64,000 bases of DNA from Phycisphaerales bacterium (GCA_029268515.1 JAQWNP010000008.1:41840-105839), one strand, 5' to 3'; positions 15,634-25,599 are shown, counted from the stretch's first letter. Made by a program: numbers and translations. The notes: generated from the letters alone by a model not told the origin.

Positions 15634-17918
15634 TGTGTTCCGCCTGACGTAGGCACGCCCTCGGCCATGCTCGATTCTGGACCCACGCCTGATGGTGTGG
15701 TGGGTGGTAGGTCACTGGTTATTCCAGATTGATTGTTGCTCATCGGTAACTCATTGGAGCCATCTTCCAGTAACTCCAACAACTGATCTGAGCCTCTGCT
15801 GATGCGATAAAGTTGTTGGTTGTCAAGCTGACTCTTGAATTGCTCAAGCATGTAGGCTTGCAATCGTTGTGCTGCTGGAGGATTAATATTGACAAGCATT
15901 TCAAACTCCAAGAGCCAGTCCTCCATCGACTCGGTGAATGTTCGTGCTCGATCAAAGTCGCCAACGATCAAAGCAGCCTGGAATGCAATCTTGGAGAGAG
16001 CAGGCGAAAACAAGACATCGTCAGCGCTATTGAGTAGTGTTGCTGCCTTTGCGTTATCGCCGTTAGCCAAAAGTAGGGGGAGAAGACGTAAAAGAACTTC
16101 TTCTTTTTGCTCAGCAGAAATCAAGTTGGTATTTGCATCGAGTGAATCAGCGAGTACATCAGCCCTGAGTTCATTGTCGGCATTTTCACTTCTTTGAAGT
16201 ATGACATCAACATCAATGATTGAATCGACAGGCATTTGAGCAGCCATTCTTCGTATTGAGCTCGTGAAAAGACTTTGCTGGGATTCTGGTGGAGCAACAC
16301 TAGACAAGGTAAGCACTGAATTGAGATCACCTTTTTTTGTCATCAGCGATTCAACAGCCAGCGGGTAGATGGCGCTGTCTTGCATTCGGTCGATGAGCGG
16401 TTGGTATTGCCCCCGAGCGAAGAGGCCTTGCCCGATGGCATATTTTTCGTCGATCGGAGCAGTATCAAGTCGAGCCTCATACTCATCAAGTTGTTCATCT
16501 TCAGCGACCAGCGCCTGTAACCGTTCGAGTGATGGCAGTGTGCTTTCTCTTGTTGCATGGGACAGCACATCCCGCAAAGACTCTGGGTCAAAATTACTAG
16601 GCGGATTTTTTGTCAGTATGGACCAAATTGCCTGGGCGGCAGGTTCGCGCAGTGGCTCATTTGCGAGCCATGGCAATGATGGAGCCAGCCCATTCGGTGA
16701 TGGTTTGGCAGCAAAAAACATAAGGTATTGGCGAACGACGTTCTGTTCCGTCTCTGCGGCCAGCGCCACTGCAACACTCTCTTGCAATTCTGGAAATTCC
16801 AGCTCATCTGCGAGTTCGGCTGCGCGGGCACGCACCATTGAATCACCATCATTGAGTAAAAAGATCGTTGCCTGTTGCAGATCCATCGTGTCATCATCAT
16901 CACGTAACAAGATTGCCATACGTTCAATGGCAAAGAGGCGCACGGCGGTGAGTGGATCCTTCATCAGAGATTCAAGTCGCAGCTGTCTCTCTTCAAGGGG
17001 GAGGCCAGGCCACAATTTTCGATAGGAGTCCATCATTCTTTCAGCCAGTTGGCTATTGACTTGCCGTTCTTGCTGAAGTTGTTGGTCCAGATCAGAGAGT
17101 TGGCGTGTCAGTGTTCGTACCATGTCGCGTAGCCATGATTCGGCAGGCTTGTCTTTGTTGAGCTGCCACCAACGCTGCCATGCACTTGGATCATCTGAGG
17201 GCGGTAGGCCGGTCAAGTCTGCAAGGCTGTTGCAAGTGGCTTCAACAATGATCTTTGGCTCATCTCCACTATTCTCGATGATAGACATCAGCTCTAAAGC
17301 GCCTTCACGACTTCGGAATGCGGCAAGTGCTCGTATTGCACCGAGTCGCGATTCTGGTGAACCGCTGTTGTTGCTTGCTTCTTTCGCAACCGCCGCGAGA
17401 GATGTCTCTGGATCAAACCTCAGTAAGGTTCGCGATAGTGCATCTTGTGTTGATTCCGGTGCATCACGAAGTGCACGAATAGTTGGTTCTAAGAGAGCTT
17501 GGGGTGGTGATAATGGTCTTTGGCTGATTGCTTCAGTTACCGCTAGGATGACTGATGCCTCACGGCTTTGGATCGCTTCTTCTAAGACTTGAGTTGCCTG
17601 TCCGACATTCATTGCAAGTAACTCGGTAGCTGCCGCCGTTCGAGTAGCTTGGTCAATATCCGCCGATGGGTTCAGTAGAATTGGCTCAAAAATCCGTAGC
17701 TGGTTCGCCTGTCTGGGTGACAAGGCTGGTAGGGGTACGGTTTCACGAATCACAGCTGGGTCATCGCCAACCAAATGCGCAGCGGTGGCTGAGGCAGACG
17801 ATGTGGCTAATGAGAGAGCGATAACAAGGCTCATTATCATGTTCAGAGCACCCGATGACGCCTGGGGAGAAAAGATGCCAGTGAAGGCTATCCAGCGTGC
17901 AGTAGAAATTAGAATCAT
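15630..17918 (-). CDS. Secreted HEAT-like repeat protein, function unknown
   Basis: This 762-residue protein has an N-terminal hydrophobic segment (about residues 27-45, ending in Ala/Ser-rich SASA) that looks like a signal peptide. An in-frame ATG at 17840 would give a shorter and more typical signal. The body is a series of helical pairs of about 35-40 residues with AVxAL/ARAAELADEL-like cores, resembling HEAT or PBS-lyase repeats (residues 60-240 and 310-430). A coiled-coil-like Gln-rich stretch lies between. The tail is Pro/Ser/Gly rich. No catalytic motif is visible. It shares a 4-base overlap with the sirtuin gene and is divergent from the TPR gene. Confidence 0.65.
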   Translation of the reverse strand: MILISTARWIAFTGIFSPQASSGALNMIMSLVIALSLATSSASATAAHLVGDDPAVIRETVPLPALSPRQANQLRIFEPILLNPSADIDQATRTAAATELLAMNVGQATQVLEEAIQSREASVILAVTEAISQRPLSPPQALLEPTIRALRDAPESTQDALSRTLLRFDPETSLAAVAKEASNNSGSPESRLGAIRALAAFRSREGALELMSIIENSGDEPKIIVEATCNSLADLTGLPPSDDPSAWQRWWQLNKDKPAESWLRDMVRTLTRQLSDLDQQLQQERQVNSQLAERMMDSYRKLWPGLPLEERQLRLESLMKDPLTAVRLFAIERMAILLRDDDDTMDLQQATIFLLNDGDSMVRARAAELADELEFPELQESVAVALAAETEQNVVRQYLMFFAAKPSPNGLAPSLPWLANEPLREPAAQAIWSILTKNPPSNFDPESLRDVLSHATRESTLPSLERLQALVAEDEQLDEYEARLDTAPIDEKYAIGQGLFARGQYQPLIDRMQDSAIYPLAVESLMTKKGDLNSVLTLSSVAPPESQQSLFTSSIRRMAAQMPVDSIIDVDVILQRSENADNELRADVLADSLDANTNLISAEQKEEVLLRLLPLLLANGDNAKAATLLNSADDVLFSPALSKIAFQAALIVGDFDRARTFTESMEDWLLEFEMLVNINPPAAQRLQAYMLEQFKSQLDNQQLYRISRGSDQLLELLEDGSNELPMSNNQSGITSDLPPTTPSGVGPESSMAEGVPTSGGTH

Positions 17919-18021
17919 CCCTATCCCCGATCTGCCTCTATCGGCATTAGCGCCTACACTATAGGCACTTATTGAGAGACTCTCAGCTGCTAGGACCTAT
18001 AAGTCATAGGATGTTTGATCA

Positions 18022-19467
18022 ATGAGCGAGTGGTTAGATGCTGAAGGGCACGCGGATCGAGCATTTGAGATGTTCGATTGTGGTCGTTGGAGTGAGGCTG
18101 AAGCTGAACTCCGCAAGGCCTTGGCGCTGAATCCAGATCAGCCCGAATGGCACTTTAATCTGGGAATGACGCTTGAAGCCGCGGGACGCGAGAGGGATGC
18201 GTTGGCGAGTTATCAGCGCGCATCGGAGTTGATGCCTAATCAGCCCGAACCCCGTGTTGCCGCTGGAATCATCTTGTCTCAACTAAGTGACGACCGGGCT
18301 GCCATCACGTACTTCGATGAAGCACTCGCTTTGGATTCTTCGTGTGAGCCAGCTTACGCTCATAAGATCCATGCTCATGTTGCTTTGGGGGATCACGCCG
18401 AAGCCGAAACAACGTATTTCATTTCTCAACAGGCGTTGGCTGAAACAAGTGCTCGTTGTTGTGCCGCGATGGCTGAGAGCCTTCTTGAGCGTGGGGAATT
18501 TGGTCGTGCTGAGTGGTGCTTGAGAGAGGCGATTCGAGTCGATGCGTCACTGCCTCGTATTCGAACGATGCTGGCAACTGTATTTGCGATGACGGATCGG
18601 CGCCATCAGGCAATTCAGCTATTTCTTCGAGAGCTAAGAGAAGATCCAGGGAGCATTGACACACTACTTGACTACGCAAGTCTGCTTATTGAACTTGGTA
18701 GATTGCCAGAGGCCGGTGAGAAATTGCGCCGCGTTCTTGAGCTAGAACCAGCAAATATAGAAGCCCACTATCAACATGGTTTGATCTCAATGCAATTAGC
18801 TCGACTCGAGCAGGCACAGATTTCTTTTGAGCTCGTGAGTCGTCTTGACCCAGACTTCCCAGGCATTCGCCGAAATTTGGCTGAAGCACTTGTTGGTCGC
18901 GGGCGTCTTGCCGAAGCAAGGCGGTGTTTAAAGACCGAATACGACTTTCTTGCGCACACCACTGGAGATGATGGCAGGTTACTCATTGATGTAGCTTCAA
19001 CCAAGTTGCTCACAGATTTTGGCCAATTGCTTCTAGATGCCGGGTTGTCACACCGTGCGTCGACCGTACTTCGGCATGCACTGATGAGCGACGATCGTGA
19101 TGTTGAGATTCTACGCCGACTCTCTTTGGCAAGATTCCAAAGTGGGGATCGCGATGGAGGATGTGCGATGAGTCGCCGGCTTCTCCGATTTGACCCAGAG
19201 TTCATTCCTGCAATTCATAATCTGGCGCTTGCAGCATTACAGCAGGGGCGTGTACGTGAGGCCTATGGATGGATTGTGAGGGGACTCAAGATTGACCGCC
19301 AGGACGAAGGACTACGTCGTTTGCGCATCCGCGTCTGGGCAATGGCATTTCCAGAACTGATGCACCGTGTTTGGGTAAGCGGTGTTTGGAAGTTTGCTTG
19401 CCACCTCGCCAGAGAGCTTCGTGGTCAATTGAGTCGTCTGAAATCGTATAACGGCCGACCACGATAG
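18022..19467 (+). CDS. Tetratricopeptide-repeat protein
   Basis: This 481-residue protein is built of TPR units from about residue 12 to 430. Examples are WSEAEAELRKALALNPDQPE, AITYFDEALALDSSCEPAYA, GEKLRRVLELEPANIEAHY and ALMSDDRDVEILRRLSLAR. No signal peptide or membrane helix is seen, so it is probably a cytoplasmic scaffold. The start ATG follows AGGA at about 13 bases. It is divergent from the secreted HEAT-like gene across a 103-base gap. Partner proteins cannot be named. Confidence 0.75.
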   Translation: MSEWLDAEGHADRAFEMFDCGRWSEAEAELRKALALNPDQPEWHFNLGMTLEAAGRERDALASYQRASELMPNQPEPRVAAGIILSQLSDDRAAITYFDEALALDSSCEPAYAHKIHAHVALGDHAEAETTYFISQQALAETSARCCAAMAESLLERGEFGRAEWCLREAIRVDASLPRIRTMLATVFAMTDRRHQAIQLFLRELREDPGSIDTLLDYASLLIELGRLPEAGEKLRRVLELEPANIEAHYQHGLISMQLARLEQAQISFELVSRLDPDFPGIRRNLAEALVGRGRLAEARRCLKTEYDFLAHTTGDDGRLLIDVASTKLLTDFGQLLLDAGLSHRASTVLRHALMSDDRDVEILRRLSLARFQSGDRDGGCAMSRRLLRFDPEFIPAIHNLALAALQQGRVREAYGWIVRGLKIDRQDEGLRRLRIRVWAMAFPELMHRVWVSGVWKFACHLARELRGQLSRLKSYNGRPR

Positions 19468-19522
19468 GAAACGCAATGAAAGCGTCTTCTATCAAAGGCC
19501 ATGTTTAAAAAATGATCTCTTG

Positions 19523-19765
19523 TTAGAGCGTGGCACTGGTATATGGAAGCAATGCCATGTAGCGAGCTCGGCGAATCGCACGAGCAATCATTCGCTGCTC
19601 CTTGGCGGTGACACCAAGTCGCTTACGAGAATAGATTTTTCCGTTGGGCGTCATCAGACGACGTAGATCATCTGTTGATTTATATTCGACATAGTACTTG
19701 CCACTACTGCCGGTTCGGAGATATCCGCCGCGACGAGAGCCTCGATGTCCTTCGTTGTATGTCAT
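19523..19765 (-). CDS. rpsR: 30S ribosomal protein S18
   Basis: This 80-residue basic protein has the S18 core: YKSTDDLRRLMTPNGKIYSR followed by KRLGVTAKEQRMIARAIRRA and RYMALLPYTS. It binds 16S rRNA in the platform of the small subunit beside S6. I chose ATG 19765, which has AGGGAG six bases upstream; the frame extends nine codons further without a better site. The gene stands alone here, without the rpsF-ssb-rplI neighbours seen in many bacteria. Confidence 0.93.
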   Translation of the reverse strand: MTYNEGHRGSRRGGYLRTGSSGKYYVEYKSTDDLRRLMTPNGKIYSRKRLGVTAKEQRMIARAIRRARYMALLPYTSATL

Positions 19766-19912
19766 GTCTGGCTCCCTATATATTCTGCCCAATGTGGCCA
19801 GGGCAAGAGCGGCAGGATAACGGTTTTAGGCTGAGAATCAAGCCCAGCCGCAGATCTGATTGGAACGTGTAGTTGCCCAATTGAGGGTGACTAAGCCGAT
19901 AGAGTAGGTGCT

Positions 19913-20587
19913 ATGAACCCAATTGAACGGCCAATAATAGGTATTACACCTGATGTTTGTGACCAACGCTGGCGTGTGGCCCCAGCTTACGCGGCTCAGG
20001 TCGTGGCAGCAGGGGGGCTTCCATTGGTTCTACCGCCGTTGCCAGAAGTCGCTGAAATGTATCTGGATTTGGTTCAGGGGCTCATTCTGACCGGCGGTGA
20101 TGATCCTAAGATGGAGCTTTTTGGGGCGGTGACTCACCCCAAGGCGACACCGATTGATCAGCAGCGACAAGCATTTGAGCTGGCATTACTTGATGGCTTG
20201 GAACGCCGACAAGAAGTACCACTACTGGGCATTTGTCTGGGGATGCAGCTCATGGCACTCCACGCTGGAGGCGATTTGGACCAGTTCCTACCCGAGAGTC
20301 TGCCAACAGCCCATGATCATATGAATGGCGCGATACATGAAGTGGATGGATCATTGGGACATGGGCCGGTTCATAGCCACCACAAACAGGCCGTTAGAGC
20401 AGCCGGTTCATTGGCCGTGATCGCTCAAGCGCCTGATGGCGTGATTGAGGCAGTTGCTTGCAATGAGAGGCCGTTTTACGTCGGCGTCCAATGGCATCCC
20501 GAGCGAACCGAAAATAGGGCATTAGGACCGGCGTTATTCGAATCTCTGATCCAGGCAGCCCACAGTAAACCGTCTATTGCAGGTTGA
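19913..20587 (+). CDS. Class I glutamine amidotransferase, gamma-glutamyl-GABA hydrolase-like
   Basis: This 224-residue protein has the PuuD-type pattern. PIIGITPDV is at the start, followed by LILTGGDDPKMELFG, the nucleophile Cys in LLGICLGMQLMAL, and the His/Glu pair in VQWHPERTE. It would hydrolyse a gamma-glutamyl bond, for example in polyamine catabolism, but no other puu genes are nearby. A short GTAGGTG precedes the ATG. It may form a loose transcription unit with the YgfZ-like and HMG-CoA lyase genes downstream. Confidence 0.82.
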   Translation: MNPIERPIIGITPDVCDQRWRVAPAYAAQVVAAGGLPLVLPPLPEVAEMYLDLVQGLILTGGDDPKMELFGAVTHPKATPIDQQRQAFELALLDGLERRQEVPLLGICLGMQLMALHAGGDLDQFLPESLPTAHDHMNGAIHEVDGSLGHGPVHSHHKQAVRAAGSLAVIAQAPDGVIEAVACNERPFYVGVQWHPERTENRALGPALFESLIQAAHSKPSIAG

Positions 20588-20674
20588 CTTCTTTCTTTGA
20601 AGATCTTGCTGCCGTGTATATTGCTCCATAAGAGTGATTTATCTTTCTTGATCACTCAATGAGAGGAGCCTCTT

Positions 20675-21865
20675 GTGGATAGATCGACACCGCTTGCTGC
20701 AACACATCTTTCTTGGGTATCGGCTCAGATAGATCGTAGAGCCAAAGCAGACCTAGAACCGATTGAGCTGGAGTACCTTTCATGGGGGCCTCCACTCGAG
20801 TCAACAGGCACAGCATGTGACATGGTGGCCTCTTTTGGTGAGGGACCACTGGAATATGCAGCGATCCGAAGAGGATGTGCAGTGATTGATGCTTCAAGGC
20901 GCGGCACCTTAGAGCTGCGTGGTGATGATCGCTTGGACTTTCTTGATCGAATGGTGACCAACCTTGTCAAGGATCTTGTCCCGGGACAATCGCGTGATGC
21001 TTTCTTTTTGAATCGTAAGGGTCGAATCGAAGCTGATCTCGGTGTACTTGCACTCGAAGACCGCATATTGATCGATCTTGATATTCACATGGCGTCCACA
21101 GTCGCTGCAGCGCTTGATGCATTCATCATTGTAGATGACGTGACTTTGACGAATGTAAGCGAACAGTTTCACCACCTTCATCTTATTGGTCCCAAGTCAG
21201 CTGCTACGTTAGAAGCAGCTGGTGGGGATGGCGCCTCGGCATTAGAGCCAAATGGAATCTGCCAACTAAAAATTGCGGATTGCAATGTCATTGTCAGACG
21301 TCAAGATCTGACCGGCGAGGTTGGTTTCGAGCTGATCGTTGATCACGAGAATATCGTTGCTGTGTATGAGTCAATTTTTGCTACTGACCAAGACCCCCAG
21401 CCAGGCAAGCGGACAGTGCGGCCGGTTGGTTGGTATGCATTCAATACAGCCCGAGTTGAATCGGGCTTGCCGATTTTTAACATCGACTTTGGTGTCACGA
21501 ATCTGCCGCACGAAACCGGATTACTAGAGAGCCGTGTGAGTTTTCAAAAGGGCTGTTACCCAGGCCAGGAAATTGTGGCTCGTATGCATAACCTAGGGAA
21601 GCCGAAGCAACAGATTGTTGCAATGCAGATCAACACTGACGAACTTCCATTGGCTGGGGCTGCTGTTCTCAAAGGTTGTGACCGTGACGATGAACAGATC
21701 GGAGTTGTGACATCCAGTGTCTTAAGCCCGCTGAATTCACTGGTTCCAATCGCATTGGCAATGGTACGCACCGCTACAATTGAAGCGGGGCCAGAAGTTG
21801 GCGTGGTTGCTGAGGGGGAGGTTGTCTCAGCGAGCCTTCAGCAGCAATTGACCTTTTTAGTGTGA
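20675..21865 (+). CDS. ygfZ: Folate-binding YgfZ/GcvT-family protein
   Basis: This 396-residue protein has GcvT-like folate-binding domains. The YgfZ signature Cys loop is present as KGCYPGQEIVARMHNLGKPK near residue 296, and an early segment DRLDFLDRMVTN resembles GcvT. YgfZ proteins support assembly or repair of certain iron-sulphur enzymes, and the radical-SAM methylthiotransferase MiaB encoded 6 kb away is a known type of client. The start is GTG at 20675, preceded by GAGAGGAG. Its length exceeds the Escherichia coli protein (326), mainly through an N-terminal extension. Confidence 0.85.
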   Translation: MDRSTPLAATHLSWVSAQIDRRAKADLEPIELEYLSWGPPLESTGTACDMVASFGEGPLEYAAIRRGCAVIDASRRGTLELRGDDRLDFLDRMVTNLVKDLVPGQSRDAFFLNRKGRIEADLGVLALEDRILIDLDIHMASTVAAALDAFIIVDDVTLTNVSEQFHHLHLIGPKSAATLEAAGGDGASALEPNGICQLKIADCNVIVRRQDLTGEVGFELIVDHENIVAVYESIFATDQDPQPGKRTVRPVGWYAFNTARVESGLPIFNIDFGVTNLPHETGLLESRVSFQKGCYPGQEIVARMHNLGKPKQQIVAMQINTDELPLAGAAVLKGCDRDDEQIGVVTSSVLSPLNSLVPIALAMVRTATIEAGPEVGVVAEGEVVSASLQQQLTFLV

Positions 21866-21943
21866 TCGTGATTATTGTGGCGTAGCGTCGTATTACTTTT
21901 ATTTGGAACGCAATAGCACAATCTTGTTGGTGAATAGCACACT

Positions 21944-22804
21944 ATGGCACTTCCTCAATCTATTCGAATAACAGAAGTTGGGCCACGTGATGGGCTGCAA
22001 AATGAGAAGGCCATTGTTGATGTCGATCAGAAGATAGCATTCATCGACATGTTGTCAGTGAGCGGCGTGCCCGAAATTGAAGTGACAAGCTTCGTGAATC
22101 CATCCTGGGTTCCGCAAATGGCAGATGCTTCAGAGGTTTGTAGCCGGATCAACCGTGCGCCTGGTGTTCTGTATTCTGCGCTTGTTCCCAATGAACGGGG
22201 CCTGCACGCAGCCTTGGAATCGCAGGTCGATAAGGTGGCAATCTTTACCGCGGCTAGTGAAGCGTTTTCTCAGCAAAATACAAATGCAACTATTGATGAG
22301 ACTTTCCAACGTTTTCTTCCAGTTGTTAAACAGGCAAGAGAAGCAGGACTCCCGATTCGAGCCTACGTGAGTTGCGTTGTGAAGTGCCCTTACGAGGGTG
22401 CCATTAATCCGAAGTCGGTGCTACAGGTGGTCCAGCGCCTCATTGATTTGGGCGTAGACGAGATTGACTTGGGTGAAACTTTGGGCGTAGCTCACCCCGA
22501 TGAAATTGAGCAATTGATAAACATCGTAGGTGAGTGTGTTAATCCAAATTGCCTCACACTTCATCTTCATGACACTGAAGGGCGAGCTCTTGCTTGTGTA
22601 GAGCGAGCGCTCACATTGGGCGTGTGGCAGTTTGACGCGGCTTGCGGTGGTTTGGGTGGTTGCCCCTTTGCGCCTGGCGCGGCAGGGAATCTAGCGACAG
22701 AGCAACTCGTCTCATTCGCTCAAGAACTTGGCTTGGAGACAAATATAGATGTTTCTGTGATTGCCAAAGCGGGCTTGTTTATTGCATCTTCGCTTGCACA
22801 GTGA
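21944..22804 (+). CDS. mvaB: Hydroxymethylglutaryl-CoA lyase
   Basis: This 286-residue TIM-barrel enzyme cleaves HMG-CoA to acetyl-CoA and acetoacetate, the last step of leucine breakdown. The substrate/metal-binding start ITEVGPRDGLQNEK, the SFVNPSWVPQMAD segment, the metal His pair LHLHDTEGR and the active-site Cys loop GGLGGCPFAPGAAGN are all visible. No leucine-pathway carboxylase is in the window. It ends 25 bases before the convergent metallophosphoesterase gene. Confidence 0.92.
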   Translation: MALPQSIRITEVGPRDGLQNEKAIVDVDQKIAFIDMLSVSGVPEIEVTSFVNPSWVPQMADASEVCSRINRAPGVLYSALVPNERGLHAALESQVDKVAIFTAASEAFSQQNTNATIDETFQRFLPVVKQAREAGLPIRAYVSCVVKCPYEGAINPKSVLQVVQRLIDLGVDEIDLGETLGVAHPDEIEQLINIVGECVNPNCLTLHLHDTEGRALACVERALTLGVWQFDAACGGLGGCPFAPGAAGNLATEQLVSFAQELGLETNIDVSVIAKAGLFIASSLAQ

Positions 22805-22829
22805 TGTCCATGGTCTCAACTATTGAAAT

Positions 22830-23723
22830 CTAATGGTCACGATCAGCCGTATGATGGGCAGTCGAAAATTCATGCTGTAGCAAGCACTTTGAATCAAGAT
22901 GATATCTATCTTTAGTGCGTCTAATAGCATGGACAGATAACGTTCGATCATTAATTCGCACGGCTTGGGCTTTGAATGGGAAGCCGAAACTACCTGTGTT
23001 TATGAGCATACGCCCACCGCGTTTTACAAGAGATGCTCTGTGTGTGTGTCCATAAACGAGCACCTTTGTCTGTGGTGCAAAGCTGTTAAGAAAACGATCT
23101 GAAAGTCCCGAATACTGGCACCAGTACCAAAGGACTCGGGCAGTGGTTATTGGATTCATTGCGAGATGTAACATGGTGACGCGTTCAATTTTATAACGGC
23201 GCTGTTCGATTAACTTCTGGCAGACAAGCAATGACTCTTGCATGCGTAGATTAAGTGTGGGCGCACGAGATCCGGTGACTTCACGCCGAATTTGATGTGT
23301 AAAACGTTCGAGAATGCGAGCGGAAGGGCACCATGGAGCAATTGCATCGTGAAAAGTATCACCGTGTGTGATCAGAAGTTGTTTCTCGAAGAGCTGGATG
23401 TACTTCTTATCAGTTAGAAATGGATCGTGATTGCCTGCAATAAACTCCAGAGTGACGCCTAATTGATCACATAGCTTTCTTAAGTCATCAAGCCTCTGCT
23501 GCGCATCATATTTATGAACCTTGTGGTGTAACTCAGCTGAATCACCGTTAATGATGAGGTGGCCGATGTTCTCTAGGAGCGGCTCCAGTCGATGTACGTC
23601 GCCCACAGATCGGCGTGGGTGCCCCAGATGAAGGTCGGAGAGAATCAGCCAGGGCGGTTTGCGGGCGTGAGATGTTGGATCCGGAGATGCTGATGCAGCA
23701 TCACTGCAAACGGATGTAGTCAT
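22830..23723 (-). CDS. Calcineurin-like metallophosphoesterase (LpxH-like)
   Basis: This 297-residue protein has all five metallophosphoesterase blocks: LSDLHLGH, LIINGDSAE, AGNHDPF, ITHGDTFHD and VYGHTHRA. The order and the LHLGHPRR region resemble UDP-2,3-diacylglucosamine pyrophosphatases (LpxH/LpxI-like), but the protein is longer and I cannot assign the substrate. No signal peptide is present. It lies 2 bases downstream of the diguanylate cyclase gene on the same strand, so the two probably share a transcript. Confidence 0.78.
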   Translation of the reverse strand: MTTSVCSDAASASPDPTSHARKPPWLILSDLHLGHPRRSVGDVHRLEPLLENIGHLIINGDSAELHHKVHKYDAQQRLDDLRKLCDQLGVTLEFIAGNHDPFLTDKKYIQLFEKQLLITHGDTFHDAIAPWCPSARILERFTHQIRREVTGSRAPTLNLRMQESLLVCQKLIEQRRYKIERVTMLHLAMNPITTARVLWYWCQYSGLSDRFLNSFAPQTKVLVYGHTHRASLVKRGGRMLINTGSFGFPFKAQAVRINDRTLSVHAIRRTKDRYHLDSKCLLQHEFSTAHHTADRDH

Positions 23724-23725
23724 TG

Positions 23726-25141
23726 CTACGACTCATCATGTGATTGCGGGGGACCTAATGTAATCATGTTTTTGCCAGAGCGCTTGGAAATCAATGCGCG
23801 TTGGTCAGCATGATGCAAGAGTGTGTCGATATCACTGCCATCCCAGGGATACAGGGAGAGGCCGCCGGAGACGCTCAAATTGCCAGGTGCGTCTTGTCCC
23901 AACTTAGGGAATCGCATTTGGCAGATCTGATCTTGAAATCGGCGAGCAATTTGCTCAACGGATTCCAGATTGGCGGGCCCACTCTTTCGTGGTCCTTCTG
24001 GATCCGCAAAGATCACAGCGAACTCGTCGCCGCCAATTCGGCAAACATGATCTCCACGGCGAACAATGGCTCTAAGAAGTCGAACGGTCTCACAGAGAAT
24101 CTCATCACCTGCATCATGTCCAAAGGCATCGTTGTAATGTTTGAAGTTGTCAATATCAAACAACATTAACGCAAATGGTCGTCGCATTTCATTTGAGTGA
24201 TTCATGGTCTCTTGCATGACTCTGTAAAAGAACCGTCGGTTTCCAGCACCAGTTAAGTCATCTTCCATGGCCATCGAGTGGAGTTGCCGATGCGTATGAT
24301 CAAGTGCCAGCCATCGAGCGAGCCAACCAGCCCAAGATTGCAGCTCAGCAGGATCCGCGTCGTCTGCCGACAACAGGCCAAAGCGCCTGCCCTCAATCTG
24401 GATTGGTGCCATTGGCCCTTCAAAATCACCTCGCACCGCGCGCACAGTGCAGTTGTGCCACTGAGTCTGTTGTCGAACAAGAGAAAGAGCAGCGCCCAAT
24501 AGGTCGCCTTCCTCTTTCATGATTTGATCAACAAGATCGATGTCACCAAGTTGTTCTTCGGTACGAGGCTGTTGTTCAAGATCAGGTGACTGGTCTTCTC
24601 TCGGTGTTGCCGGTGCAGGATCGAAGGCTGCCAGAGACGGAGGTGGGACTGCTTGAGGAGATGGATAATCTGCGGCCGTTGGCGGTGTGATGCCTGGCTC
24701 AGGTGTCGGTGGCTCTAGATTTGGCGACACCATGATCTCAGGAACACTGGTTTTGCTCTCGAGGCTGTCAGTTGCCTCAATAAGTTGTTGTTCAGTCAGT
24801 GGCCCTGTGAGAAAACCATCGAATCGGTCGAGCACTTGTTGTGTGAGTTCATCGGCAACAGTTGGTTCAGTGACAAGCAGTACGCGAACCGATGGGTCAA
24901 GACGTCGAAATGCGGTGATCCGTTGTTGCGTCAGTTCTTCGGGATCACGTGGCGCTAATAGAACCGTATGTATCGGGGTGCGAACACGCCCTCCGGTCAA
25001 TTGCCCTAAGGCATCAAAGAGGGTGTCAACTGCCACGACATCAGGGCGTGACTCTGGCACCAAGCGGTCTCGCTGTTGCTGTGGACCCACAAGCAACACC
25101 GAACCACGAATGCGACCGACGCGAGGACGCTGAAGAGTCAT
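23726..25141 (-). CDS. Diguanylate cyclase with a receiver-like N-terminal domain
   Basis: This 471-residue protein ends in a GGDEF domain (about 305-460). The active-site motif CRIGGDEFAVIF is intact and is preceded by the inhibitory-site RRGD (RxxD). The N-terminal 125 residues have alternating strands and helices like a receiver (SVRVLLVTEP, FDGFLTGPLTEQ) but I do not see a clear phospho-acceptor Asp. A Pro-rich linker joins the halves. It should make cyclic di-GMP. The ATG overlaps the stop of the upstream small gene by 4 bases. Confidence 0.85.
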   Translation of the reverse strand: MTLQRPRVGRIRGSVLLVGPQQQRDRLVPESRPDVVAVDTLFDALGQLTGGRVRTPIHTVLLAPRDPEELTQQRITAFRRLDPSVRVLLVTEPTVADELTQQVLDRFDGFLTGPLTEQQLIEATDSLESKTSVPEIMVSPNLEPPTPEPGITPPTAADYPSPQAVPPPSLAAFDPAPATPREDQSPDLEQQPRTEEQLGDIDLVDQIMKEEGDLLGAALSLVRQQTQWHNCTVRAVRGDFEGPMAPIQIEGRRFGLLSADDADPAELQSWAGWLARWLALDHTHRQLHSMAMEDDLTGAGNRRFFYRVMQETMNHSNEMRRPFALMLFDIDNFKHYNDAFGHDAGDEILCETVRLLRAIVRRGDHVCRIGGDEFAVIFADPEGPRKSGPANLESVEQIARRFQDQICQMRFPKLGQDAPGNLSVSGGLSLYPWDGSDIDTLLHHADQRALISKRSGKNMITLGPPQSHDES

Positions 25142-25599
25142 GATTCAGGTATCTCCGTGGTCAATAGCATCTGAATTTCTTCTGCGGTAATCTCGGGTGG
25201 CTCAATCGGCGCCTCGGCTCGAGAGATCGTCATGCTTGGTGTGGATGGTGTTTCTTCTTCGACGGTCACTGGAAGAAGTTCAAGGCGACCTTGCTGCCAG
25301 AGATGAATTGGTACATGTGGTGCATACATACCCATTGCATTGAGTAGCTTGTCATACTCACTCCAATGCTCAGGCTGCACAATCAGAAGTAGCGGTGGAT
25401 CTGCCTTAGCGAGACCCCATGTGGCGCGGGCTGCGCCTGCCTGCAATGCCATACAGACACTGGCGAATGCAACAACAGGATCCTCAGTCAGCGTCAACTC
25501 ACAGGTGGTGCGCTGTTGGACTTCGTCAATAGCGTCAGCTCGATCTCGATCTGGTTGACCGAGCACGACACAGCGAACGGATTCGTCGTGTTGGGACAT
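25138..25599 (-). CDS. Hypothetical protein coupled to the diguanylate cyclase
   Basis: This 153-residue protein of unknown family has an alternating strand/helix N-terminal half (RCVVLGQPDRDRADAIDEVQ, LLLIVQPEHWSEYDKLL) that resembles a degenerate receiver-like fold. An acidic Pro/Thr-rich tail follows. AGAGAGG precedes the ATG at good distance. Its TGA overlaps the ATG of the diguanylate cyclase, and both proteins have a similar receiver-like beginning, so it may be a signalling partner. Confidence 0.6.
   Translation of the reverse strand: MSQHDESVRCVVLGQPDRDRADAIDEVQQRTTCELTLTEDPVVAFASVCMALQAGAARATWGLAKADPPLLLIVQPEHWSEYDKLLNAMGMYAPHVPIHLWQQGRLELLPVTVEEETPSTPSMTISRAEAPIEPPEITAEEIQMLLTTEIPES

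Noticed and set aside
16369..17025. A 218-residue plus-strand open frame opposite the HEAT-like gene
   Set aside because: Its Ser-rich low-complexity product is the expected shadow of a helical coding strand, and nothing else supports it.
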